The notes under the pieces are model-generated. The model was not told the origin of the DNA, did not search any database, and worked only from the letters and a program-made list of their open reading frames with translations. A stretch of DNA of 64,000 bases from assembly GCA_903813345.2 (NCBI GenBank), contig CAIIXF020000010.1, positions 1 to 64,000 of the forward strand, read 5' to 3'. Below, piece by piece: positions 11,892 to 22,629 of the stretch; within the stretch, counting starts at the first letter, position 1; each line of letters opens with the position of its first letter. Source of the DNA: Owenia fusiformis. Its lineage: Eukaryota; Annelida; Polychaeta; Sabellida; Oweniidae. The translations under genes were made by a program, and so were the position numbers.

Positions 11892-12706
11892 TAGCCTTGC
11901 CCAAGTCGGTATTTTTTTTACTTATCTGATCTTGAATTATTACCGCCTTGTACAATCCAATACATCGCTGCTGATATTATGCTAAGATATTCAACGGTTT
12001 CGAGATTTCCATAATACCTACGCTATCAGGGGTATCGCGAAACCTTATATATTGACAGATATACGCGTGGACACGACGTGTGACTTCAGGCTAATTGACC
12101 AATCGTTGACCCGCATGCATAAGCAAAGCAATCTTCCCGTCTACGACTTGAAATTCAATGATCTGATCGATCGTTTCTTTAGAGTTACAATATATTATGT
12201 AATTAAATGTACATAGGGAATGTAAGTCATTAATATAAATTAAATCATGCAATAGATTTAAAACTGATTTTGCGATGAAAATGCAAGACCTAGTCCAATG
12301 TAGCGGGTCATGTAGTCTTCGATCAGTGATCGAATCTCAGCCTACATCACATGTACATGTTCATTTGAATTCAGCGATCGTTTCAACGTTTATTGTTGAA
12401 ATCTTCTCACCTCCGGTTACCGATCGATGCATCCACTAAACTCTGATTGATATTTATCTGATATAATATTTGTATTTTGATGATGAATTCATGCAGGATT
12501 TGTTCGTGAAAAGTCCCGGCAAAAACTAAAAAGTGTACTTGTTTTTGACCGCGCATAATAATGAGCTAACGCTGCAGGGCCGTCGTTGATTGGTCAAATT
12601 TTACCGACATAAACATTGAGTCGGTAAAGCACGTGGCTTTCTCTTTGGTACAAGGCGGTCATAATAGAAATTAAGATAGTAAAAGAGACCGACTTGGGCA
12701 AGGCTA
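11892..12706. mobile_element. MULE-type MITE, full copy with 9-bp target duplication
   Basis: The element begins TAGCCTTGCCCAAGTCGGT and ends with its reverse complement. It is flanked by the 9-bp direct repeat ACTGGGTCT (11883-11891 and 12707-12715). Nine-base duplications and long inverted ends are typical of Mutator-like elements. It has no transposase. A second, truncated copy in inverted orientation lies at 38588-39295. Confidence 0.9.
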
Positions 12707-12715
12707 ACTGGGTCT

Positions 12716-13380
12716 CAGTTTCAGGAATATTAAGTATGTATCAACTTGTTCAGGAAAATTGTCCTTTTGAAAAAAATGGGTGCGTATTTCTAATAATGGA
12801 CAATTTTTGACATTTTCTGGCTCTCTTTCTTAATCGTGTGGCACTTTTAACTTTTGGCACCCTCTCTTGTGAATTTTAAGATATTATAAAATATATGTGA
12901 ACTCGGAACACTTAGGTTGTCAGAACAGTTGGGCAAGAGACAGAACACTTGGGTAGCCCAGAACAGTTGGGCTTTCACACCCGTGCTGGAATGTAGTTCG
13001 AAGTCCAACCGATAGAGGCGCTCCTAACCCGTGCTACAAATCCAACCAATCAGAGCGCTCTTAAACCGTGCTATTTTGCCGAAATATCTTTCTGGAAGTT
13101 TTGTACCGTTAGTTTGTAATCAATATAGCCGATCTGAAGGTAAGAAGTTGCTCAAAGTGAACAAGACTAAGCGAGGATCAAACAGGGTAATGATTTTTTC
13201 TGATAAATTCAACATAAAACTTGTAATTTTCCCGTAAAGTGAGTATGATGAATTATCGCCCATTGATTTTGATTTTCAAAAAATTTCACTGCCATATTCC
13301 TATTGTACATAAATGACTTTCGTTTATCTTGAATTAGTTCTAGTTTGGCTAATAAAGTGTGTGACCTCTTATATGTTGAT
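12716..13380. other. Non-coding DNA with no recognised gene
   Basis: Apart from the diverged right arm of the host repeat (about 12900-13080), nothing is recognised here. Confidence 0.4.
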
Positions 13381-13387
13381 GCTTCTC

Positions 13388-14815
13388 GAGACCCTATCTA
13401 CAAGACTTACATGTATGACTGGCACAATCGTCACCATGTTATCAAGTATTTTTATGGAGACCCTATCTGTTGCAAGACCTATGCCTGGCACAACCGTCAC
13501 CATGTTATTAAGTAATTTTAAGTTTCGCAAGGATCCTGCCATGACCGTGGAAGTGTTATCGTGATAGCCTGGTATAACAGTGACAATGCTATATTATATC
13601 GCATGGTCTGTCATGACCGTGGTAATGTTAAAGCCTGATATGACCGTGACAATACTATACTATATTGCAAGGCCTGACATGACCGTGGTAATGTTAAAGC
13701 CTGATATGACGGTGACAATGGTTACAAGGCCTGTCATGACCATCATAATGTTAAAGCCTGATATGACCATGACAATGGTTGCAAGGCCTGTCATGACTGT
13801 GGTAATGTTAAAGCACAATATGACCGTGACAATGGTTATATTAGTGACATTTAGTAGCATGAGAATACTGTAATCGAAAACGTCATCATTTATCTACCTT
13901 AAATATGTAAATCTAGGATACTACTACTACTTTAACTCATAATTCATTTCCACAAACTATAATTCTAATCTCATTCAAGAACGTGAACATTGTCACAGTT
14001 ATATCAGGCTTTAACATTACCACGGTCATGACAGGCCTTGCAATATAATATAGCATTGGCACGGTTATACCAGGCTTTCACGATAACAATACCACGGTCA
14101 TGGCAGGATCCTTGCGAAACCTAAAAACACTTAATAACATGTCGACGGTTGTGCCAGGCATAAGTCTTGCAATAGATAGCATGTGTTTTTATGTTGCACA
14201 ATGATCCTGCCATGACCGTGGTACTGTTATCGTGAATGCCTGGTATAACCTTGACAATGTAATATTATATTGCAAGGCCAGTGTCATGACCGTGGTAATG
14301 TTAAACCCTGATATGACCGCGACAGTGCTTTATTATAAATAAGGCCTGATATGACTGTGACAATGTTTCTCGTTCTTGAATGAGATTAAAATTATAGTGT
14401 TCGGAAATGAATTATGAGTTAAATGATTCTAAAATTTTATGTATCGATGTGCGTGAGTACCATGTTCATGTATAGAAGTCTAGATTCACATATTTAAGGT
14501 AGTTAATCATTCTATGAAATTTGCAATGCTACTAAATGCTATTTAATATAACCATTGTCACAGTCATATTGTGCTTTAACATTACCACGGTCGTTACAGG
14601 CCTTGCAACCATTGCGACTGTCATATCAGGCTTAAACATTACCACAGTCATGACAGGCCTTGCAATATAATATAGCATTGTCACGGTTATACCAGGCTTT
14701 CACGATAATACCACCACGACCATGGCAAGATCCTTGCGAAACTTAAGAACACTTAATAACATGGTGACAGTTGTGCTAGGCATAAGTCTTGCAATAGATA
14801 GCATGTGTGCTTCTC
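13388..14815. mobile_element. Four-arm compound hairpin built from a minisatellite
   Basis: Four arms made of the same 60-70 bp unit (core CATGACCGTGGTAATGTTAAAGC) alternate in orientation: 13388-13925 (+), 13932-14185 (-), 14195-14422 (+), 14472-14815 (-). Arms 2 and 3 form an inner palindrome whose boundaries TTAACTCATAATTCATTTCC and its complement mirror closely. Arms 1 and 4 form an outer palindrome reaching CTATCTA-type ends and sharing the TACCTTAAATATGT boundary. The alternating head-to-head order suggests two successive inverted duplications of a foldback-type element. Non-coding. Confidence 0.85.
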
Positions 14816-16444
14816 TGCCATAGTATTTTCAAAAAGATACATTGTAACATGGCTGAAATTCATTATAAGAGGGCACAGGGTTATTGCACAAAAAAAACTA
14901 AATAATCTGAAATATCCAAATGTCATTCATGTACAATATCAATATACTTTTCCAAATATTATTGCACAATGGTCTCCTGATTTCTTATTTTTGGGGACGG
15001 GACCACGGACGGGCTGTCCAAAAATTCAAGTAAAAATGTCAATCAGAATCAGTATTGTCGAGTTCCCTAAGAGATCTCTTGTCTTAACTTATGTCTTAAC
15101 TTATGTTTAAGCTTATCTCCATAATGTGGAGTTGATCAGCCAGCCATCCAGCCACCCAGCAAGCCAGCCAGCAAGCCACTTACTCAGTCACTTAGTAAGT
15201 CACTTACTTCCTTAGTCATTATCTCACTCTCAATCAGAAGTTCAGTAACTCATTCACTCTCTCAATCAGTCTCTCTATGTGAGAGTTCATATGTTGGAAT
15301 ATTGATTGAAATAATCCTACTTCATTTGGAATTATTCACAATTGCTGTTTTCTACTTTTTGAGTTTAAAAGAGGAATCTAGTATAATAATTTGAGTTTTT
15401 TAGAGATCTGTTAATTTCAACAAATGAATGGATTAATAGAGAGAAACATGTGAATCCATTGAGGATTGCATCAAAATACCAAGCATACATACTCAAACTT
15501 AGCAAGAGCTGCTCAAATGTTTTAGATCTAAATTATGAACCCCATTTTGTACTTTCAGAAGATGAATGTATGTCTGAGATGCGATGTCCTGGTGTTTAAG
15601 AAGAGGAAATGTACTATTATGTGAGTATTAAAAATATATATTCATTCTGAATTTTCCAACATTTCCAAGAGTTTTCATAAGCCATGATTCTTAATAATCA
15701 CAACCTTTATGTTGATTTAATGTACTCTTTGGGTGTGCCTTAGTCCTTGATGTGTCCACCTTTCTTTTGAATGTATTGTTAGAAAGATATTTGTGTGCAA
15801 TGATGATATGGAAATGATGACTGCATAAGGTTGCAGAGATTTTTGGGAAGATGTTCTCAGCTTGGCAACTCAACACTATTCAGTACATCTTTTAAAACTA
15901 AAAAATGGAGAGAGCTGTTAAATGTGATGTTGATTTTTTTATAAATCAGATGGTTTCCATAAAGTCATGTTATTTTAAGTCATGTTTTTAATTGATCTGC
16001 ATTTGTAACCATTAATTAAAGACCACAGTTTCTTCTATTTAATAGCATATTCAGTGTTCTCCCTAATTTTTCAAAAGTGAGCGGTAAAATTTTGAATGAA
16101 AATTAATGGGTGGTGACAGTATTATTACAGTGGTGCAAAATTAAATAAAAAAGTGCCTTAAAAAAATCGGCTATTACAAACAGTAACAGAGTAAAGTTGC
16201 AAATTACTTAATTCCACTCATTAATAACGAATAGTATCAGTTATAAGTTCTTTGAATTCTATATGTTATTTTCTATCAATATAGCTAGCTTCAATTAAAT
16301 CATCTGAAAAAGCTCAAGCTAAATCCCCATTTACACAATGTTGAAAAACCTTTAAAGATTAAAAATTCATTTACTCTTTTAAGTGTCACAATTTTAATGT
16401 TAAATCACAATCAATATGTCAATAGGTTCATTTAATTAGATGCA

Positions 16445-16660
16445 ACTGGCAGTGATCTCCCCAGCATAAAGCAAGATGGGCGCAGCAACCACCTGAAAAT
16501 ATGCTTGCACCCACCTGAAAATCAGTTTGCACCCACATAAAAATGAAAAAAATCATTGGCATATCTCACCAATTTTTGTCTAAATGAGAGTTTTTGCACC
16601 CACCTGAGTGCCACCCACTGAGATTAATTATGCAAATATACTCTAAGGCATTCAGTGATC
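16445..16660 (+). repeat. Dispersed repeat, GATCTCCCCAGCAT type, copy 1
   Basis: Shares the order of motifs with 18525-18715: a TCTCCCCAGCATAAAGCAAG-type start, several TTTGCACCCACCT blocks and a TGAGAGTTTTTGCACC end. The start motif repeats at 16657. Short, non-coding; a SINE or MITE cannot be distinguished by eye. Confidence 0.6.
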
Positions 16661-16740
16661 TCCCCAGCATTATTTTTCAAGCGGGGGGGGGGGTTATCAA
16701 GTGTTCCTGAGTTACTGAGTTTAATTATCAACTCACAAAT

Positions 16741-16975
16741 TTGTGGAAAGGATGAGTCTGGATATATGCCCTTTTGGTCCCTCAGTTAAATGTATGTGAT
16801 AAGTATATTTAATTATTTTTCAAATTTTGAATTTCCCGCCAGTTTAATTTGAAGGGGGAAAACAAGATAGCTGCCATTTGATGTAAGAAATATCAGAACA
16901 AAAGTAGCTTCACTTTCACAATGAGCAATGATATTTTCACAATGAGCACAGTTTTCTGGTTTAGGTTTAGACATA
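16741..16975 (+). repeat. Dispersed repeat copy, partner at 46285-46725
   Basis: GGAAAGGATGAGTCTGGATA and the following 50 bp match 46297-46345. TTTTGAATTTCCCGCCAGTT and about 140 further bp match 46590-46725. The copy at 46 kb has about 240 bp extra between the two blocks, so one copy has lost or gained a segment. Confidence 0.75.
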
Positions 16976-17238
16976 TTACTCCCCCATCCATTCACCCCCC
17001 CCCCCTCTGTTCAATTTTGATTGTAGTTTATATTAGAATTACTTTAATTAGCCAGCAATGACATTCTTTTTGTGATAATATAAGTTTTGTCAAAATAATC
17101 CCTGACATGACATGTTATGACATCATCCTGAAACACTTAACTAGTCTTTACCAAAGCTTTAAACACTTGTTGTTCAATTAAGATCAATTATTTTTTTCAT
17201 TAGAGGTCCAAACAAGATGTATAATGTTTTATTTCCAG

Positions 17239-17363
17239 ACTGCATCAAGAGAGATGATAGTGTATGGATCAGAGCTTGACTCTTTGAGTGAGAATGGGTG
17301 GAGCCTATCAGTAAGCACATCTAACACCAGAGTAGCCAACCTTGCCTCACAGATAATTTCCAG
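17239..17363 (+). pseudogene. Spectrin-like exon 1
   Basis: Acceptor TTTATTTCCAG, donor GTATTT. Open in one frame (41 codons, ending in phase 2), containing GWSLSVSTSNTRVANLASQI, the end of helix A and start of helix B of a spectrin repeat. It continues in frame into the exon at 18098. Confidence 0.75.
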
Positions 17364-17385
17364 GTATTTTACAAAGATCTGTTAT

Positions 17386-17873
17386 CACTGGTAACCCACT
17401 CCGAATGTCCAAGGTACGATTTTTCTTTTTTCCTTATTTCACACATTATAGGCAGATTACCACAACATTTTTATCACAAACCGACAACATATATCTATCA
17501 CATATGTTTAAGAAAATGTACATATTTGCGAACAAGTAGTTCAGAAGACAACTGAATCGTCATTTTAATTCCTCACTTAAGTTACAGAAACAATATTTTG
17601 AAAAACAGTTAAGATGTGCACTTTTAACGAATATCATTTCTGTAACTAAAGTGAGGAATTAAATCGACGATTCTGTTGTCTTCCGAGCTATTTTTTCACA
17701 AACATGTACCTTTTCTAAAACATGATACACGTTTGTGTGAAAAAATGTCGTGGGGATTCTGCCTACAACGCGTGAAATTAGGAAAAAAGAAATATCAAAC
17801 CTTCGACGTTCCAACATTTTGTTACCGAAACGAACCTTTTCGGTAACCATCGTAATCGAGTGGATCACCAGTG
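17386..17873. mobile_element. Palindromic MITE with TGTTAT target duplication
   Basis: Almost the whole element is one hairpin: CACTGGT...ACCAGTG termini, 17386-17600 pairing with 17630-17873. It is flanked by TGTTAT at 17380-17385 and 17874-17879. It inserted 22 bp downstream of spectrin exon 1. No coding sequence; the superfamily is not identified. Confidence 0.9.
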
Positions 17874-18097
17874 TGTTATTAATATTTTGGATATAAAAAT
17901 GTGTAAAATTGCAATATTAACACAATATTACTACATAATTCTTGTTTTATATTCTCACTTTTTTGATGAATATGGAGTGCATTTAAAGACAACTAGCTTC
18001 AAACCCTCACAAAACTACATGCAACTGGGTCTTAGTCATCATAAAAACATGTCATTCCTCAAACACAATGAGTAACACTTAATTGTCCTATCTGTAG

Positions 18098-18290
18098 GTA
18101 CCATGCACTAGTTAGTAGCTGTAAGAAACAGTGTATGAAACAGGAAAAGGCTGTGATTGAACATGAGGGCTATGGAAGACTATACAAGGCTTTGTAACAG
18201 AGCCTAGATGACCTCGAGGCCAAACTTAGAAGCAATACATTCACACAGGGGGACAGATCACCTGTGCATGCTAAATTACAGAATGTCCAG
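18098..18290 (+). pseudogene. Spectrin-like exon 2, one stop codon
   Basis: Acceptor CTATCTGTAG, donor GTATGTTC. Joined to exon 1 the frame reads SRYHALVSSCKKQ, then AVIEHEGYGRLYKAL, a TAA at 18195-18197, and SLDDLEAKLRS with GDRSPVHAKL before the donor. Length plus the two carried bases is divisible by three, so only the nonsense codon breaks it. Confidence 0.8.
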
Positions 18291-18524
18291 GTATGTTCAA
18301 TGAAAGTCTGGATCTTTATTTCAATGAATAATTTTAATATTTAATTTCCAAATATTTTGTTATGTATTCATTTCAGAACTTACTGTCCTACAAGGAAGAA
18401 GAAAATCATAATCTTAGAGCTAAATCACCCAAAGTTACATTAAATCACAAAGTCTCATATTTTATACACATCTCACTGACATTATCCACATATTTGTTCA
18501 AGTCACTGCCATATACAATGCATA

Positions 18525-18715
18525 CAGTTATCTGCTCAGCATTAAAGCAAGAAGGCATAGCACCCACCTGAGAATTTTAAAACCAGCTTTATTTCATCTT
18601 CCTAAAAATTCATTTGCACCCACTTAAAAATGAGAAAAATAATGAAAAATGGGCATAGTTTTACCAGTTTTGGTCTGAATTGTGAAATGAGAATTTTGCA
18701 CCAACTTGATTAAAA
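18525..18715 (+). repeat. Dispersed repeat, copy 2 of the 16445 family
   Basis: Contains ATCTGCTCAGCATTAAAGCA, GCACCCACCTGAGAATTTT, TTTGCACCCACTTAAAAATG and TGAGAATTTTGCACC in the same order as 16445-16660. Confidence 0.6.
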
Positions 18716-19053
18716 ATGCCTTATCTGGTGCCTGATAATTAAAATCCTGAAAATATGGCAAATTGCCATGTTTCTAGTTTTATAGTCACTTCAATTGATT
18801 CAATGTAGCAATTTGTGACATTGATTTATAGGAATCAGATATATGATAATTATGTAAGTTTGGTCGATCTTTCCATTGATATATTAAACTTGATACCATC
18901 TATTTTGATTTTGGCTGTAGAGGGGGGGGGGGGGCAGGGCTTATTTGACAGTTAAGAATAGCATTTTAGAGTCATATTACCGTTTGAATTTTGGAAGCTA
19001 CTCTAGCTTTATCAATATGCAAATCTAAAATTTTATGAATCATGTTTTCACAG

Positions 19054-19228
19054 AACACAAGTAATTCGCATATATCTTTTGAAGCTGACACTTATGAGTG
19101 AGAAAAGTTTGGTAGACAGAAGGAGGGAGAAATTCTCAGAGTTGCTGACACAGAGTGGTGACCCTCATTTTACCTGAGAGAAGAACCTTGTTGTTGAGAG
19201 ATACCACATGCTTCTCGACAAAGTGGAG
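19054..19228 (+). pseudogene. Spectrin-like exon 3, stop and frame break
   Basis: Acceptor GTTTTCACAG, donor GTATGATC. The frame with LMSEKSLVDRRREKF and, after a TGA at 19175-19177, EKNLVVERYHMLLDKVE matches the usual SEK...RYHML-x-KVE pattern of a nesprin spectrin repeat. The exon is 175 nt, so it does not preserve phase with its neighbours. Confidence 0.7.
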
Positions 19229-19319
19229 GTATGATCTACAGATACTTTATATGATGCACTGTTACATTGAGTAATTTTAATATTACTGGTACAAAAATAA
19301 ACTTCCAACATTGAGGATG

Positions 19320-19445
19320 AGTTGATTATAGGATCAATTGTCTTAGGGATGAGTTGTCTTGGGGATCAATTGACTTTGGGATGAGTTGGTTCTTGGCAAC
19401 CAGTTGTCTTGGAAATCAGTTGTCATGGGGACTAATTGACCCTGC
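19320..19445 (-). repeat. Degenerate copy of the MULE terminal minisatellite
   Basis: About eight degenerate units reading TTGTCTTGGGGATGAGTTG-like on the plus strand, equivalent to the reverse complement of the 16-bp unit at 6513-6593. Much more diverged than the MULE ends. It lies in the intron between spectrin exons 3 and 4. Confidence 0.6.
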
Positions 19446-19542
19446 AATCTATCGTGTACAAATGTATATGTAAATCAGGGTGTTTGTTCTTGCAAATGGA
19501 TATCCATTTGATCTCATTTCTTTAATCTGATCTCTCTTTAAG

Positions 19543-19684
19543 GATTTATTAAGGGAATGTGACAATGTATTGTCAAACCACATATACCAAGAGGCACTGG
19601 ACCATGTCACAGAATGAATAGATGGAGAAACCACTGAATAACCTGGAGGGGGATAGGCACACCACACAAGCTCAATTACTCAAG
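19543..19684 (+). pseudogene. Spectrin-like exon 4, stop and frameshift
   Basis: Acceptor TCTCTCTTTAAG, donor GTTTTT. Starts DLLRECDNVLSNHIYQEALD and hits TGA at 19615-19617. A second frame continues MEKPLNNLEGDRHTTQAQL to the donor. Conserved GDRHTTQ is a nesprin-like mark. Confidence 0.75.
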
Positions 19685-20126
19685 GTTTTTGGGATATTTT
19701 ACAGAATGAAGCCGAAATTATACACAGGGTGTTCCATAAAAATTGTATTCCCACATACTTGAACCCTCAACCCTTATAAACAGATGTCTCAAAAGAAATT
19801 GTAGAGATTATCCAAAGTTACATTTCTCTCTCATATGTACGAGTGAAGGTCTTCTTATTTGCTATTAAAAACCCTCTCGTAATTATACAGTACAAATGTA
19901 TTTCTCTAATATATTTTACATTCAAAATATTACAAGTTCAATGCCAACGGAGAATGAAAAATGCAACTCATTTAAAATTATCAGGCGTAATTGCTCAGAT
20001 TATTAAAGCTCAAAGCTAAAACTAAAAGCAAACAAAGTGACTGTAAGTAAATGAAAGTATAATTTCTCCAAAAAGGATATTCCTGTACAAATAGAGGATG
20101 GTCAGAGCCTGCTTCATACCATGCAG

Positions 20127-20294
20127 ACACGGGGAGAGAAAACTCTGACAAATTTCTTGGTATTGGGTCGAGACACCATCCGGCAAAACCTTCACTACGA
20201 TTATGAAACTTTGACAAAACGACTCGCAGATACCAAGGGCACATTAGAGAGCTGTCTCCTGGAGTTGTCACAGTATGGTGACCGCACAGATCAG
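20127..20294 (+). pseudogene. Spectrin-like exon 5, open
   Basis: Acceptor CATACCATGCAG, donor GTGAGAAT. 56 uninterrupted codons in phase 0-0, with GRDTIRQNLHYDYETL and RLADTKGTLESCLLELSQY, the best-preserved spectrin-repeat exon here. Confidence 0.8.
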
Positions 20295-20644
20295 GTGAGA
20301 ATGAGTACCTTTATTCCAAAAAGTTGGGAAATGATGCTTGCACTGATTTTGAGGAAAAACACTGAAGATTTTTTTTTTCAGAGTCCAACAATTTATGCAA
20401 TTTTTAAACTATCTCTTCATATGACTTGAAATAAGAAACAATTAAGGCACAGGGTGAGCCAAAAATGTTATTCTAAACAAATGTTAAAAACTAAGTCATT
20501 CAGCATTGTTTAAGATCATATTTATCACCATTAAACCTTTTCAATTTTCTTCATCTTAGAAGTATGGCTATATATTATACTAAAACTGAAGGGATTTTAG
20601 AGTAGATCACAATTATGGTATTGTTTTTCTGATTCTTTTCTCAG

Positions 20645-20726
20645 AAAATTAAAAATGGCTGGAATAGGCCATAACTTAGAGATATTATACTACAATGATC
20701 TATTTATTGAAGGGAAGAGTGCGATG
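20645..20726 (+). pseudogene. Probable spectrin-like exon 6
   Basis: Acceptor TTCTTTTCTCAG, possible donor GTAAAT. One frame reads KLKMAGIGHNLE then NDLFIEGKSAM, resembling the KLxxWLxxI...LxEKKxxL start of a spectrin repeat. One extra base relative to exon 5 breaks phase. Confidence 0.4.
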
Positions 20727-20828
20727 GTAAATATTACATTGTGACTGTACAATTCATGATTTATATATGTTCGTTGGGATTCCCTACACCTTGGAGTTGC
20801 CAATTTCTAGTTGTAAATTGTGAATTGT

Positions 20829-21440
20829 AGGTTCTACAACATGAGTCAGAACATCCCCAGGTTCTACAACAACATGATTCAGAACATCCCAAGGTGCTAC
20901 AACATGAGTCAGAACATCTATCACCAGGTTCTACAACATGAGTCAGAACATCACCAGGTTCTACAACATGAGTCAGAACATCCCAAGGTTCTACAACAAC
21001 ATGAGTCAGAACATCCCAAGGTTCTACAACAACATGAGTCAGAACATCCCAAGGTTCTACAACAACATGAGTCAGAACATCCCCAGGTTCTGCAACAACA
21101 TGAGTCAGAATATCCATCACCAAGTTCTACAACAACATGAGTCAGAACATCCCCAGGTTCTACAACAACAGGAGTCAGAACATCATCAGGTTCTACAACA
21201 ACATGAGTCAGAACATCCCAAGGTTCTACAACAACATGAGTCAGAACATCCCCAGGATCTACAACAACAGGAGTCAGAACATCATCAGGTTCTAAAACAA
21301 CATGAGTCAGAATATCCATCACCAGGTTCTACAACAACATGAGTCAGAACATACCAAGGTTCTACAACAAAATGCGTCAGAACATCATCAGGTTCTACAA
21401 CAACCCGAGTCAGAACATCATCAGGTTCTACAACATGAGT
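20829..21440 (+). repeat. 33-bp minisatellite
   Basis: About 19 tandem units of 30-39 bp, mostly 33 bp, with core GTTCTACAACAACATGAGTC then AGAACATCCCCAG. Because 33 is a multiple of three and the unit lacks stops in several frames, both strands show artefactual repeat ORFs (20820-21342 + and 20761-21322 -). No sign of translation. Confidence 0.95.
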
Positions 21441-22470
21441 TGTTTGGTTGTTTGCAAGCTAACGAAATATTGATGAAATAGTGATTAATAGAATTTATTA
21501 AGTAAATTGATCAGAAGTATTTGAATTTATAGTACCTACGAAAACATATATTTCGTGAAAAATATCACAGACTCTCGATAGCTAATACATTTTTATAGTC
21601 TCAGGGTGTTATTTAGATGGAAATCGGTGTTTGTTTCAAGGTTACAATGAATGTGTGCAAACCATCTTTTGTTGAAATGCCTTGTTAACTTTATGTAAAG
21701 ATATTCATTTGCAATAACTTTGTAAAGTACATGTAGTCATTTAATAAGAGAAATCTTAAATGGATGAATTGTGGTGCCCCAATAAGTGGAGAGTATAAGA
21801 TTTCTACTTGGCGAATAAATATGAACACTGTTATTTCAATACAGGATATATCATGCAAAAAAATTGGAGATTGGTTAGCTCATTACATTTGGAAGATCTT
21901 AAAGATATTCAATTAGTGGTTCTTACACAGTTTGCCTCTGAGAATAACAAGGCGTCTGTTGTTGGTAAACATTGGATTTCTTCTAAAAATTCAAAAATTG
22001 AAGTAGCATTAAGCGGTTCTTTTGTTTATTGTATTTTTGAGTTTTTGAGGGCTTCCATTGACATTTAATCATGGGGTTATGGAAATTGTTTTTTCTTGTC
22101 AAATTTAACCAGTAATTGCATTATTCATTATGTAGGCATTTTAGTTTATGTGGACATACCTGAATCGGTGCATTTTCTGTTGTGTTATTGCCAACTCAAG
22201 GGTATGATATTGAGAAAAATATCGATTATGATCCTTTTAGCTGTGATCACTTAGGTTTTCATACTCTACAGCTACTATTTTTATTTGCATTAAACATGTT
22301 GAAAATCATCACTCACTATAATATATCAATCAGTTCTGTTAATCAAAATCAATGTGTTAATATTGAGACAAAATTCAATAAAAAAGTCACATTTGCACTC
22401 ATTGGAATTGTGCGCTCATTAGAGATAATATTACAGGTATATGTATTACATTTTTTATATCTTATATACA
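21441..22470. other. Intergenic DNA, no recognised gene
   Basis: AT-rich. Two open frames (21808-22068 and 22182-22550, both +) have no recognised motif, no splice context and low-complexity-like composition; I do not call them genes. Confidence 0.4.
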
Positions 22471-22629
22471 ACAGTAAAACCTGTTTTAGTGCACACCTCT
22501 CTCTAGTTATCACCACTTTAGATAGATTTCACATCGACTCCTGTATATAATCCCATCTAGTTAGAAAATACCTACCGTGAACACTTTTTGTGGCTCAATA
22601 GGTGGTCACTATTTACAGGTTTTACAGTA
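22471..22629. mobile_element. Short MITE, ACAGTAAAACCTG ends
   Basis: ACAGTAAAACCTGTTTTAGTG at the left and CACTATTTACAGGTTTTACAGT at the right are inverted repeats about 20 bp long. A TA duplication is likely. The internal 120 bp is non-coding. Confidence 0.75.

Larger units (their letters stand above)
10500..13080. mobile_element. Repeat with diverged inverted arms carrying two nested elements
   Basis: Left arm 10500-10760 contains three copies of a roughly 45-bp unit with TTTAGCACGTGTTTGAG and then CAAGTGTTCCGGGCTACCC. Right arm about 12900-13080 contains inverted relatives (CTTGGGTAGCCCAGAAC, CACCCGTGCT). Between them sit the complete elements 10898-11776 and 11892-12706. The host element is diverged and its exact ends are not resolved. 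Confidence 0.5.
14816..17238. other. Intergenic DNA with simple and dispersed repeats
   Basis: Contains a degenerate CAGC/CAAG tetramer tract at 15130-15180, two related dispersed repeats and a G-run at 16682-16693. No exon was recognised; a possible acceptor at 15559 leads into a frame with an early stop. Confidence 0.4.
17239..20726 (+). pseudogene. Nesprin/MSP-300-like spectrin-repeat gene fragment
   Basis: Five clear exons and one probable exon with AG/GT borders on the plus strand encode consecutive pieces of spectrin repeats: 17239-17363, 18098-18290, 19054-19228, 19543-19684, 20127-20294 and probably 20645-20726. Giant nuclear-envelope spectrin-repeat proteins (nesprin, MSP-300) link nuclei to the cytoskeleton, and motifs such as SRYHALVSSCK, GDRHTTQAQL, GRDTIRQ and TLESCLLELSQY are of that kind. 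Exons 2, 3 and 4 have in-frame stops and exons 3, 4 and 6 shift frame, so this is a decayed partial copy or tail of such a gene. Other spectrin-repeat giants (MACF1/dystonin type) are less likely but possible. Confidence 0.75.

Noticed and set aside
13313-13873. Met/Val/Thr-rich ORFs at 13.3-13.9 kb and their minus-strand mirrors
   Set aside because: They follow the period of the hairpin minisatellite and have no independent support.
20761-21342. Repeat proteins encoded by the 33-bp minisatellite
   Set aside because: The frames are open on both strands only because the unit is a multiple of three without stops.
21808-22550. Two plus-strand ORFs of 86 and 122 codons
   Set aside because: No family motif, no splice or start context, AT-rich composition; chance length is plausible.
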